From positions 1 through 34,171 of IMG/VR virus record IMGVR_UViG_3300042542_003122: a DNA stretch of 34,171 nucleotides; one strand, written 5' to 3'. This stretch comes from a virus. Below, in pieces: positions 13,650 through 19,763 of the stretch. The stretch's first letter is position 1. Each line of letters opens with the position of its first letter. Position numbers and translations under genes: made by a program. The notes under the pieces were generated by a model. That model made no database searches. It was not told the DNA's origin and was given only the letters and a program-made list of their open reading frames with translations.

Positions 13650-13825
13650 AGGTCAAGGAACTCATCGAGCACCTGCGCCACGCGGTCGATCCCGATACTG
13701 AGATGGTGCCGGGTATGACCTACCGCCAAGTCATCGAGGAACTGAGCAAGCGCGACCCCGAGACTGAGGTCAGCGTGCGCGACGGTGACAGGGTCTACAC
13801 CATCGAGCGTGGCCCACTGCACTGA
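13646..13825 (+). CDS. Small acidic hypothetical protein
   Basis: A 59-aa protein starting MKVKELIEHLRHAVDPDTEM, ending SVRDGDRVYTIERGPLH. It starts inside the previous stop (ATGA) and ends 12 bp before the next gene. The KELIEHL...DPDTEVxVRDGD pattern occurs in many small phage and plasmid proteins of unknown role. Confidence 0.7.
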   Translation: MKVKELIEHLRHAVDPDTEMVPGMTYRQVIEELSKRDPETEVSVRDGDRVYTIERGPLH

Positions 13826-13837
13826 AAGGAGAAAGCA

Positions 13838-14050
13838 ATGAACGAAGAAATCAACGAACTGATCAACCGCCTCAGCGCAAAGGAACGCGCTGACCTGCTC
13901 GACAGACTCAGACAAATAGATCGAAAGCGCGCAGCAAGCGACGCGCTGACCTTGGCCAGCCTGATCACGCACCACTTCAGGACGCTGGGCATGCACGAGG
14001 AGGCGGAGTACATGGCCAACCTGCAGCACCGCCTGTACGACCTGACCTGA
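13838..14050 (+). CDS. Small helical hypothetical protein
   Basis: A 70-aa, probably all-helical charged protein (INELINRLSAKERADLLDRLRQIDRKRAASDAL), with AAAGGAGAAAGCA before the ATG. The last gene before the promoter at 14071-14099, so it may end the first early transcription unit, although no good terminator is seen. Function unknown. Confidence 0.65.
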   Translation: MNEEINELINRLSAKERADLLDRLRQIDRKRAASDALTLASLITHHFRTLGMHEEAEYMANLQHRLYDLT

Positions 14051-14068
14051 AATTTTTTTCACCCAAGT

Positions 14069-14090
14069 CCTTCCCACAGGTCTGGGAAGG
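14069..14090. repeat. 8-bp inverted repeat inside a promoter
   Basis: CCTTCCCA (14069-14076) and TGGGAAGG (14083-14090) are perfect complements around CAGGTC. The left arm covers the candidate -35 and the right arm fills the spacer up to the -10. No T-run follows on either strand, so an operator is more likely than a terminator. Confidence 0.7.
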
Positions 14091-14099
14091 GTGTACACT
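14071..14099 (+). promoter_or_regulatory. Sigma-70-like promoter before the DUF932 gene
   Basis: TTCCCA (14071-14076), a 17-bp spacer and TACACT (14094-14099) with a nearby TG. It would drive the DUF932 gene from a leader of about 55 nt, probably with downstream genes. The inverted repeat at 14069-14090 overlaps it. Confidence 0.5.
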
Positions 14100-14162
14100 G
14101 TCCACTTCTGGACACCCGTCGCCGCTGCGGATCAGCGGCAATCTCAACTAGGAGAAAGCAAC

Positions 14163-15137
14163 ATGGCACATCAAATCCACATCAACACCACCGGTACCGC
14201 CTCTTACGCAAGCACGCAGCGGGAATGGCACGGCCTGGGGCAACTGATGCTGCCCGGTCAGTCCATTGAGAAATGGCAAGAGGAAGCCGGTATGAACTAT
14301 GAAGTGCAGCGCGGTTATGTGCGCTACGCCACCGAGCGTGGCCAGTCGGCTGACGCCATGAAGGTAGTGAAGGACAAGGTGGTGCTGTTCCGTTCGGATA
14401 CGAAGGATGCTCTCGGAGTCGTCTCGGATAGTTATAAAGTTGTTCAGCCCCGCGAAGTCCTTGAGTTCTTCCGTGACTGGGCCACGGCAGGTGGGATGAC
14501 GATTGAGTCAGCGGGTGTGCTGTTCGGGGGTAAGCGGTATTTTGCGACTGCGAAATTGGCGGAGGGGGTTTGTGTTGATGGGTACTCCGACAAGGTTGTG
14601 CCCTACGCTCTGCTCAGCACCAGTGCTGACGGGAGTCTTGCGACGGAAGCACGGTGGACGACGGTGCGCGTGGTGTGCAACAACACGCTCAGCATGGCGC
14701 GGGGTGGCAAGGCTGCAGTGCGGGTGACCCACCGCAGTGAGTTCAAGCCCGAGGAAGTGCGCGGCGTGATGGAGACAGCTAATACAGAATTCCGCTCCTT
14801 TATGGAGACAGCGCGCTTGCTGTCGGGCATCAAGGTTGCCCGTCCCTTGGCCGAGGATTTGTGTGTTCATTTGTTCAAGGGAAACAGCACCGACACCGAC
14901 AAGGTGCGAGAAACCCGAGGCTTCATCCGCGTGATGGAACTCTTCAACGGTGCAGCCAAGGGCGCGATGCTGGAGACAGCGCAAGAGACTGCGTGGGGTT
15001 GGCTCAACGCGGTCACCGAGTACGCTGACCACCACATCCGCGCTCACTCGGATGAGAACCGCACCGCCTCTGCTCTGTGGGGCCAGGGCGACACGCTCAA
15101 GAACCGTGCGGTGGAGTTGGCTCTGGCTGCAGCGTGA
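14163..15137 (+). CDS. DUF932 phage/plasmid-like protein
   Basis: A 324-aa protein of the DUF932 family (phage/plasmid-like protein TIGR03299), widespread on phages and plasmids; biochemical role not established. Hallmarks are the N-terminal STQREWHGLGQ, the block VVLFRSDTKDALGVVSDSYKVVQPREVLEFF, LSTSADGSLATEARWTTVRVVCNNTLSMA, and the terminal WGWLNAVTEYADHH...ASALWGQGDTLKNRAVELA. ATG 14163 follows AGGAGAAAGCAAC; the frame is open further upstream but crosses the promoter. It is flanked by its own promoter and a hairpin terminator, so it may be a separate highly expressed unit. Confidence 0.9.
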   Translation: MAHQIHINTTGTASYASTQREWHGLGQLMLPGQSIEKWQEEAGMNYEVQRGYVRYATERGQSADAMKVVKDKVVLFRSDTKDALGVVSDSYKVVQPREVLEFFRDWATAGGMTIESAGVLFGGKRYFATAKLAEGVCVDGYSDKVVPYALLSTSADGSLATEARWTTVRVVCNNTLSMARGGKAAVRVTHRSEFKPEEVRGVMETANTEFRSFMETARLLSGIKVARPLAEDLCVHLFKGNSTDTDKVRETRGFIRVMELFNGAAKGAMLETAQETAWGWLNAVTEYADHHIRAHSDENRTASALWGQGDTLKNRAVELALAAA

Positions 15138-15170
15138 AGCCCGTCTCTTTCACTATCAACATCTCTTCTT

Positions 15171-15197
15171 CCGAGGGCTTGCGCCCTCGGTTGCTTC
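15171..15197 (+). terminator. Hairpin terminator after the DUF932 gene
   Basis: A perfect 8-bp stem CCGAGGGC / GCCCTCGG with a TTGC loop (15171-15190), followed by TTGCTTCT. It starts 34 bp after the stop. The T-run is imperfect, so termination may be partial. Confidence 0.55.
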
Positions 15198-15238
15198 TGT
15201 CTAAACTTGGACTTCCCATAACCACAAAGGAGAAAGTA

Positions 15239-15751
15239 ATGACCGAAACCGTCACAACCCCAACCAAGACCAACAAGGCGGAACTCATCCGCACCCTGCT
15301 CAAAGACAAAAACAAAACCCGCGCACAGATTGCCGACGAGGTCGGCTGCAGTAAGCAGTACGTCTTCAGCGTGCAGAACGCTGCCCGCGTGCGGGCCAAG
15401 AAGGCCAAGGCCAAGCGTGCGTACGAGCGCAAGTTGGAGCTTCTCAACGGTGCACCCAAGCGCAAGTACACGAAGAAGGCTGAGTCAGTAGCTGCACCGG
15501 CTGCAGCGCCTGCGCCAGCGCCAGCGCCAAAGAAGTCCCTGGCTGAGGAGCGCATCATGCTGATGTGGGATCGCAAGCGGCTGAAGGATGAGTTGGCTGA
15601 CGCTGCGGAGAGCATGCTGCAGATGCGCCAGGAGATACGCGATCTCAGGGAGCGCCCACCGATCCAGATCGAGGTGCCCGTGCTTCAACCCATCTCTCAC
15701 TTAACCTTTTGGCAGCGCCTGCGTATCCTGTTCCTGGGAGGTGCAGCATGA
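15239..15751 (+). CDS. HTH-containing basic protein
   Basis: A 170-aa protein with AAAGGAGAAAGTA before the ATG. Residues about 14-45 (AELIRTLLKDKNKTRAQIADEVGCSKQYVFSVQNAAR) form a clear resolvase/sigma-like helix-turn-helix. A very basic Lys/Arg stretch and an Ala/Pro linker (APAAAPAPAPAPKK) follow, then a coiled-coil segment (ERIMLMWDRKRLKDELADAAESMLQMRQEIRDL) and an amphipathic end LTFWQRLRILFLGG that might touch membrane or a partner. Probably a DNA-binding regulator. Its stop overlaps the next start (ATGA). Confidence 0.7.
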   Translation: MTETVTTPTKTNKAELIRTLLKDKNKTRAQIADEVGCSKQYVFSVQNAARVRAKKAKAKRAYERKLELLNGAPKRKYTKKAESVAAPAAAPAPAPAPKKSLAEERIMLMWDRKRLKDELADAAESMLQMRQEIRDLRERPPIQIEVPVLQPISHLTFWQRLRILFLGGAA

Positions 15752-15942
15752 AGTTCTACGAGATCGAACTCAGGCGCGAGTCCTACATCACCGTTGTCGT
15801 CAGCGCCTACTCTGAAGATGAGGCAGCGGAAAAGCTCATGAACAACCTGGAGGATTACGTCGATGGCGACGCCGACGAGGCCAACTGGGACATCACTGAC
15901 ATTCAAGAAGCGGAACGAACAGAGGAGGACAGAGCAGAATGA
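15748..15942 (+). CDS. Small acidic hypothetical protein
   Basis: A 64-aa protein MKFYEIELRRESYITVVVSAYSEDEAAEKL..., strand-strand-helix with a very acidic C terminus. The start at 15748 is set by the ATGA overlap with the HTH gene; it ends with ATGA overlap into the PGDYG gene. The opening resembles small phage proteins with an EIEVRR.....V.V.A.s.deA..kA pattern, function unknown. Confidence 0.7.
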   Translation: MKFYEIELRRESYITVVVSAYSEDEAAEKLMNNLEDYVDGDADEANWDITDIQEAERTEEDRAE

Positions 15943-16220
15943 AGTTTAGGAAAAAGCCCGTGGTCATCGAGGCCGCACAGTGGTTCAAACACGGGGATCA
16001 TCCTGCGGTTTACCCGGCAGTATCAAAAGGGGTCGAGACTTGGTATGCCGAGCAGGTTGGGGTGGACTCTGCCGATCTTGGAATGATCGACACCTTGGAG
16101 GGGCCGCATTACGTCATCCCCGGCGACTGGATCATCACTGGCGTGAAGGGTGAGCACTACCCCTGCAAGCCAGACATCTTCGAGATGACCTACGAAAGAG
16201 TAGAGGAGAGAACCGAATGA
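15939..16220 (+). CDS. PGDYG-type phage protein
   Basis: A 93-aa protein starting MKFRKKPVVIEAAQWF and containing IDTLEGPHYVIPGDWIITGVKGEHYPCKPDIFEMTYE. This is the common phage and prophage family I know as PGDYG (motif PGDWIITGVKGE ... YPCKPDIF). The family is a small beta-rich domain of unknown biochemical role. Both ends overlap neighbours by four bases. Confidence 0.9.
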   Translation: MKFRKKPVVIEAAQWFKHGDHPAVYPAVSKGVETWYAEQVGVDSADLGMIDTLEGPHYVIPGDWIITGVKGEHYPCKPDIFEMTYERVEERTE

Positions 16221-16378
16221 AGACACGCGCATTGAAACTGGTACGTGAGTTGTTCGCCGTGGACTACGTACCGCTGCACACGCAGCGCCACAACCAACGG
16301 CAGTGGGTCAAGAGCGTTCGACAACTGGGTGACCGATGGCTACTCGCAAAACCACTCGACCTGCCCAAGAAGCACTAG
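16217..16378 (+). CDS. Small basic hypothetical protein
   Basis: A 53-aa, strongly basic protein (MKTRALKLVRELFAVDYVPL...) starting inside the stop of the PGDYG gene (ATGA). It has no recognisable family. Its last 43 bp are shared with another small frame starting at 16336. Confidence 0.55.
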   Translation: MKTRALKLVRELFAVDYVPLHTQRHNQRQWVKSVRQLGDRWLLAKPLDLPKKH

Positions 16379-16497
16379 ACCCCCCGCCCAAGGTCTGGCC
16401 CTTCCCAACGTGGAAGGGCCGACCATACAAATCCAAGCGGCAACCCAGACAACAAAAACCCGATCCGGTGGCGGGCATCCCACCGGCATTCATCTAG
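16336..16497 (+). CDS. Overlapping small Pro/Lys-rich ORF
   Basis: A 53-residue frame, MATRKTTRPAQEALDPPPKVWPFPTWKGRPYKSKR..., starting inside the previous gene in another frame and filling what would otherwise be a 130-bp gap in tightly packed DNA. The ribosome-binding site is weak (GGGTGA). The basic, Pro-rich composition is plausible for a small phage protein, but could also be chance. It ends 9 bp before the next gene. Confidence 0.4.
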   Translation: MATRKTTRPAQEALDPPPKVWPFPTWKGRPYKSKRQPRQQKPDPVAGIPPAFI

Positions 16498-16506
16498 GAG
16501 AAAGCA

Positions 16507-16761
16507 ATGAGCAACATCAACAACATCCGTAACCTCAAAATCCGCCTCGCCATCATCGGCATCCAACTGTGCGCAGGCATCGCGCTTTTGGCGTCGATAC
16601 TGACTGCCCTTCCCGCGTATGCACGAGCAGGCACGCTGATCAAGTGCGACTTCATCAGCACCCAACAAGGCCCGCGCTACGTGGGCACCTACTGCGTGGA
16701 CTTCGCGTGCCAATACACGACCACGCGCATCTTCACTTCGTACTGCCCGTTCAGCCTGTGA
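16507..16761 (+). CDS. Secreted or membrane-anchored small Cys-rich protein
   Basis: An 84-aa protein with AGGAGAAAGCA before the ATG. Basic N terminus, then a hydrophobic stretch LAIIGIQLCAGIALLASILTALP and a signal-peptidase-like AYA (37-39), leaving a 45-residue mature part with four cysteines (KC, YC, AC, YC) that could form two disulfides in the periplasm. It may act at the host envelope, for example in superinfection exclusion, but that is speculation. No family recognised. Confidence 0.65.
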   Translation: MSNINNIRNLKIRLAIIGIQLCAGIALLASILTALPAYARAGTLIKCDFISTQQGPRYVGTYCVDFACQYTTTRIFTSYCPFSL

Positions 16762-16771
16762 GGAGACAGAC

Positions 16772-16894
16772 ATGCAACGACTGAATGAAGACGGCTTGGA
16801 GGACTTGGGCTGGCTCGCCGCCATGCTGGGCGCGATTGGCTTCCTGTTCTTCGCCATCGTTTACTTCCTTCACTGGGCGGGGGTGTTGCTATGA
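16772..16894 (+). CDS. 40-aa single-span membrane protein
   Basis: MQRLNEDGLEDLGWLAAMLGAIGFLFFAIVYFLHWAGVLL. An acidic N terminus is followed by one membrane helix (about 14-38). GAGGAGA precedes the ATG; the stop overlaps the start of the sigma-like gene (ATGA at 16891). Could be a holin-like, inhibitor or signalling peptide; nothing in the sequence decides. Confidence 0.6.
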   Translation: MQRLNEDGLEDLGWLAAMLGAIGFLFFAIVYFLHWAGVLL

Positions 16895-17619
16895 ACAACG
16901 ACGGCGAATACCGCATAGACCTCAAGGTCAGGAACAACCTCATCCTCAACGCGATTGAAGCTGCGGGCTACGCAAATGTGGCGCAGTTCTGTAAGGCTGC
17001 GAAGCTGTCGCAGTGCCGGATAGGTGATTTTGTAAACCTGAAGGCGTCCCCGATGGGCAAGAGTGGGGAGATCACTCCCAGTGCCAAGCGCCTCTGCGAT
17101 TTCCTCGGGCTGCTGCCGGAAGACTTGTGGACGCCTGAGCAGTTGCTGTTTGTGCTGCCTACCAACAAGTCGCACTTCAGCATGAGTCACAAGGAGATGC
17201 TGCTGACCCTTGCACGGCACACAGGAGAGTTGCTTGAAGCCCCCGACCTCGATGCTGGCCTGGAGGAGGAAGACAGGCAGCGGGTTGTGTCCGAGGTGCT
17301 CGACAGTCTCAAACCGCAGGAGGCCAAGGTGCTGCGCATGCGCTTTGGCATCGGCACGCAGAGCGACTACACGCTGGACGAGGTGGGTGCCAAGTTCGAC
17401 GTCACCCGTGAGCGCGTACGCCAGATCGAGACAAAGGCCATCCGCAAACTCAAGGAACCTGAGCGCGTCAAAGCACTGCGCGAGTGTGCGAACCTCGCCC
17501 CACGCGTGGACTTCGACGCCATCAAGCAAGCGCATGAGTGGGCCAAGATGAATCCCGACGAACGCGCTGCGTGGGAAGAAGAGCAGCGCAAGAAAGAAGA
17601 AGCGAGGAAGACTGCATGA
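16891..17619 (+). CDS. Probable HTH plus sigma-70 region 4 regulator
   Basis: A 242-aa protein. Residues about 131-199 are a clear sigma-70 region 4: LDSLKPQEAKVLRMRFGIGTQSDYTLDEVGAKFDVTRERVRQIETKAIRKLKEP, nearly the RpoD/RpoS motif that contacts the -35 element. Sigma regions 2 and 3 are absent, so it cannot by itself melt a promoter like a complete sigma factor. Residues about 14-80 look like an XRE-type HTH. The C terminus is a charged helix (DERAAWEEEQRKKEEARK). It may bind -35 elements or the RNA polymerase beta flap and redirect host polymerase. Start and stop both overlap tiny membrane-protein genes. Confidence 0.8.
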   Translation: MNNDGEYRIDLKVRNNLILNAIEAAGYANVAQFCKAAKLSQCRIGDFVNLKASPMGKSGEITPSAKRLCDFLGLLPEDLWTPEQLLFVLPTNKSHFSMSHKEMLLTLARHTGELLEAPDLDAGLEEEDRQRVVSEVLDSLKPQEAKVLRMRFGIGTQSDYTLDEVGAKFDVTRERVRQIETKAIRKLKEPERVKALRECANLAPRVDFDAIKQAHEWAKMNPDERAAWEEEQRKKEEARKTA

Positions 17620-17735
17620 GATGGCTTGGTGACTTGTTCGCCCTGGCCTGGGCGGTGTCCATCCTGCTCGTGATCTTTCTCGGGCCGTTCGTGGCAGTGG
17701 CGGTGTTGGTCAGTTATTTGTGGGGGATGATATGA
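17616..17735 (+). CDS. 39-aa hydrophobic membrane peptide
   Basis: MRWLGDLFALAWAVSILLVIFLGPFVAVAVLVSYLWGMI is almost entirely hydrophobic and spans the membrane at least once. It starts in the stop of the sigma-like gene (ATGA) and ends in the start of the next. Function unknown; the third tiny membrane protein within 1.3 kb. Confidence 0.6.
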   Translation: MRWLGDLFALAWAVSILLVIFLGPFVAVAVLVSYLWGMI

Positions 17736-17959
17736 AAAAGATTAAAGACGGCGGACCTGCTTTTTCAGCAGCCGCGTTTGATCAAAACGACAATGTGCTG
17801 GAGTGGCAAAGCGGTATGTCCCTGCGCGACTACTTCGCTGCCAAAGTGCTGCAGGGTTTTTGTGCAGACCCAAACTACAACTGGAGTTCAACCAGCAAAC
17901 TCGCCGTCAGGTGCTACGACATTGCAGACGCCATGCTAGAGGCGCGGAGGCAGGGATGA
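17732..17959 (+). CDS. Conserved small phage protein (GMSLRDYFAA type)
   Basis: A 75-aa protein with GGPAF near the start and SGMSLRDYFAAKVLQGFCADPNYN in the middle, ending YDIADAMLEARR. This GGPAFP...GMSLRDYFAAKALQG arrangement is very common in phages and prophages of proteobacteria; function is not known. The start at 17732 fits the ATGA overlap, and the stop overlaps the next gene. Confidence 0.8.
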   Translation: MKKIKDGGPAFSAAAFDQNDNVLEWQSGMSLRDYFAAKVLQGFCADPNYNWSSTSKLAVRCYDIADAMLEARRQG

Positions 17960-18144
17960 CTCCACAAGAAATCATTCACATCAAAGCCGCCAAGTACGCC
18001 AACACCTGCAAGGAGCAGTTCCTTCAAAAGGTCAAGGAGGGAGTCATCGAGCCCCGCACCAAGAAGATGGAGGGGTGGATATGGATGGCCCACTACGAAG
18101 GCTACAGGGATGCGCTGCAAGACCAAATGAAGGAAAGCACATGA
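17956..18144 (+). CDS. Small hypothetical protein
   Basis: A 62-aa helical protein MTPQEIIHIKAAKYANTCKEQF..., with WIWMAHYEGYRDALQDQ near the C terminus. ATGA overlaps at both ends place it in a coupled chain of small genes. Family unknown. Confidence 0.65.
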   Translation: MTPQEIIHIKAAKYANTCKEQFLQKVKEGVIEPRTKKMEGWIWMAHYEGYRDALQDQMKEST

Positions 18145-18407
18145 CCCGCGATGACATCATCCGACTGGCAGTCGAGGCAAAACTTGTTTGTCATTGGGAC
18201 GGCGGCTGTGCTTCCGCTTGGGTGGAAGGGCACGACCTGACACCATACCTTGAACGCTTCGCCGCCCTTGTTGCCGCTGCCGAGCGTGCTGAAGTAGAGC
18301 GTTTACGCGCTTTGTGCGAAGAGATGTTGAGCGAACTTTTTGTATACCGCGCATCCGAGAACCTAAAAGATGTGACCGCAGCCATCAGAGCAAGGGGGCA
18401 GGAATGA
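18141..18407 (+). CDS. Small hypothetical protein with acidic helix
   Basis: An 88-aa protein starting MTRDDIIRLAVEAKLV. The pattern RDDIIRMAREAG...., then LERFAALVAAAERAEVERLR, is typical of short prophage proteins of unknown function. Coupled by ATGA at both ends. Confidence 0.7.
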   Translation: MTRDDIIRLAVEAKLVCHWDGGCASAWVEGHDLTPYLERFAALVAAAERAEVERLRALCEEMLSELFVYRASENLKDVTAAIRARGQE

Positions 18408-18691
18408 GCGGCGACCACAACGCAAATCAGAAGCCAACCAAGGAAGAGCGCGAGTACCACCGCAAGCGCGGGGCCGAGATACTGGCGCAGATACAGGCAG
18501 CGAGAGAGCCCAAGGAAAAGCGGGGGGTGTCTGAGAGATCGGTGCGGGTGACCATCGGCATGATGAGAACCCTCGCAAACAACATCCCCATCAGCCCGTT
18601 CCATTTACACGCCGCAGACCAGATGGAGCGGATGTTGGACGAACTACTTCGACTGAGGAAAAGAAATGACCGACAAGAAACTGAAACTTGA
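18404..18691 (+). CDS. Small charged hypothetical protein
   Basis: A 95-aa, mostly helical charged protein (REYHRKRGAEILAQIQAAREPKEKRGVSERSVRVTIGMMRTLAN...). It starts in the stop of the previous gene and its end overlaps the next gene by 26 bp in another frame. No family recognised. Confidence 0.65.
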   Translation: MSGDHNANQKPTKEEREYHRKRGAEILAQIQAAREPKEKRGVSERSVRVTIGMMRTLANNIPISPFHLHAADQMERMLDELLRLRKRNDRQETET

Positions 18692-18869
18692 GATCGTACC
18701 TGGAGCCTTCGACAACTTCGACGGCACGCAGGAAGAACTGGACGAGATGATGGCCGCGATTAAACAGATGATGGAAGACGGCACGCTATTTGAGAACTCG
18801 ACAGAGGTTCCGCCGGAAGAAGCCGAACTCATCTGGCAGCGGCTTGGCAACATAAAGGATCGGCAGTGA
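18666..18869 (+). CDS. Small acidic hypothetical protein
   Basis: A 67-aa, strongly acidic protein (MTDKKLKLEIVPGAFDNFDGTQEELDEMMAAIKQMMEDG...). The pattern LEIVPGAFDNFDGTQEELDELIAEI is one I recognise from small phage proteins without known function. It starts 26 bp before the previous stop; its TGA overlaps a GTG start of the next gene. Confidence 0.75.
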   Translation: MTDKKLKLEIVPGAFDNFDGTQEELDEMMAAIKQMMEDGTLFENSTEVPPEEAELIWQRLGNIKDRQ

Positions 18870-19276
18870 GCCCACCCAACCAAAAGGGCAAGCGCATGAT
18901 CAAGATCAACGCGATAACGCAGGCCCACCTGATCAAGCTCCTCCTCGAAGGCACCTACACCTGCCAGGAACTGGCCAACGAGACGGGCCTTCACTACGTG
19001 ACCGTACTCCAATACACACGCGAACTCCACCGTGCGGGCGCCGCCCACATCAGCGGGTGGGAGAAAGACCCGCGAGGCCGTGATCTGGCGAAAATCTACA
19101 AACTTGGTGAGGGCAACGACAAGCGGCGTCATCGCAAGTCCGACGCAGAGAAGCAGGTCGCCTACCGCGCCAAGAAGAAGCAGATCAAACTAATGGAGAT
19201 GTTGACATCATGCAGTGCCCCGAGTGTGGAGCGAGAGCCCACGCCCTTGAAGTTAGAGCCACAACTGGTGGCCTGA
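18866..19276 (+). CDS. Winged-helix-like DNA-binding protein candidate
   Basis: A 136-aa protein read from GTG 18866, which overlaps the previous stop (GTGA) and follows AAAGGA. ATG 18896 is an alternative 10 residues later. Residues about 15-70 (AHLIKLLLEGTYTCQELANETGLHYVTVLQYTRELHRAGAAHISGWEKDPRGRDLAKIYKLGEG) form a helix-turn-helix followed by wing strands. The C-terminal part is very basic. Probably a phage transcription regulator. Its 3' end overlaps the zinc-ribbon frame by 67 bp. Confidence 0.75.
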   Translation: MSPPNQKGKRMIKINAITQAHLIKLLLEGTYTCQELANETGLHYVTVLQYTRELHRAGAAHISGWEKDPRGRDLAKIYKLGEGNDKRRHRKSDAEKQVAYRAKKKQIKLMEMLTSCSAPSVEREPTPLKLEPQLVA

Positions 19277-19521
19277 AGAGAAGGAGATACGAGTGTCAGA
19301 CGTGCGCGTTTCGATTTACGACAGTGGGGACACCGCAGGACCTGCGGCTGGACATGCACAACAACCCGCACCGCCACGAGCAAACGATACGCAAGTCGCG
19401 GGCAACCACTACAAGCAGTTCCAAATCGAACCCTGGGACGCCATCATTGACTGGAATCTTGGCTACCTGGACGGCAACGCCGTCAAGTACCTCAGCCGGT
19501 GGCGACACAAGAACGGAATAG
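19210..19521 (+). CDS. NrdR-like zinc-ribbon frame, overlapping DUF3310 gene
   Basis: A 103-residue frame whose first 40 residues are a convincing zinc ribbon: C3-x2-C6 and C29-x2-C32, ending RRRYECQTCAFRFTT, as in the NrdR N-terminal domain. GGAG lies about 11 nt upstream. After about residue 50 the sequence becomes low-complexity Thr/Ser and lies entirely over the DUF3310 gene in another frame (19293-19521). The N-terminal domain is probably real and translated; the tail may be carried only because of the overlap. Confidence 0.6.
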   Translation: MQCPECGARAHALEVRATTGGLKRRRYECQTCAFRFTTVGTPQDLRLDMHNNPHRHEQTIRKSRATTTSSSKSNPGTPSLTGILATWTATPSSTSAGGDTRTE

Positions 19522-19589
19522 AAGACCTCAAGAAGGCGCGTCACTACATCGACAAGCTGCTTGAGGTAGAGCAGGCAAAGAAATCATAG
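19293..19589 (+). CDS. DUF3310 protein
   Basis: A 98-aa protein from GTG 19293 with AAGGAG upstream. Residues 35-92 are a canonical DUF3310 domain (NHYKQFQIEPWDAIIDWNLGYLDGNAVKYLSRWRHKNGIEDLKKARHYIDKLLE). DUF3310 proteins are common in phages and have been described as nucleotide-kinase-like, but the activity is uncertain. The N-terminal 34 residues are Ala/Pro/Gln-rich and overlap the zinc-ribbon frame. A structured 174-bp gap follows. Confidence 0.88.
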   Translation: MSDVRVSIYDSGDTAGPAAGHAQQPAPPRANDTQVAGNHYKQFQIEPWDAIIDWNLGYLDGNAVKYLSRWRHKNGIEDLKKARHYIDKLLEVEQAKKS

Positions 19590-19763
19590 GCGGCGCGTTG
19601 GTTTGGTAACGGTGGCAAGCCTTGCAGATGCGACCCACTATTACCGCTTGCACAGTGCCGCCTGAAAGTACTTGCTGCGCAAGCATCCGTTTACCTAGAC
19701 CGAGGGGGCTAGGAATCTGCATCACCCCCTCACCTTCACCACCCACAACTACAGGAGAAAGCA
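19590..19763 (+). other. Structured non-coding gap or leader
   Basis: A 174-bp gap, the longest between 15240 and 30850, with several nested inverted repeats: AGGCGGC / GCCGCCT (19588-19594 with 19657-19663), an inner GGTAA..GTGG / CCAC..TTACC stem (19605-19615 with 19635-19645), CTTGC-TGC-GCAAG (19671-19683), CCTAG / CTAGG (19694-19698 with 19709-19713), and an alternative GAGGGGG / CCCCCTC (19702-19708 with 19725-19731). It ends in AGGAGAAAGCA before the next ATG. It may be a structured leader or a small RNA. No convincing protein frame. Confidence 0.5.

Noticed and set aside
19588-19663. tRNA-like stretch: 76 nt closed by a 7-bp stem, with a D-arm-like CGTT-GGTTTGGT-AACG
   Set aside because: No T-arm with a GTTCGA-type loop and no 5-bp anticodon stem can be drawn, and U8 is missing. 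Kept only as a structured-RNA candidate.
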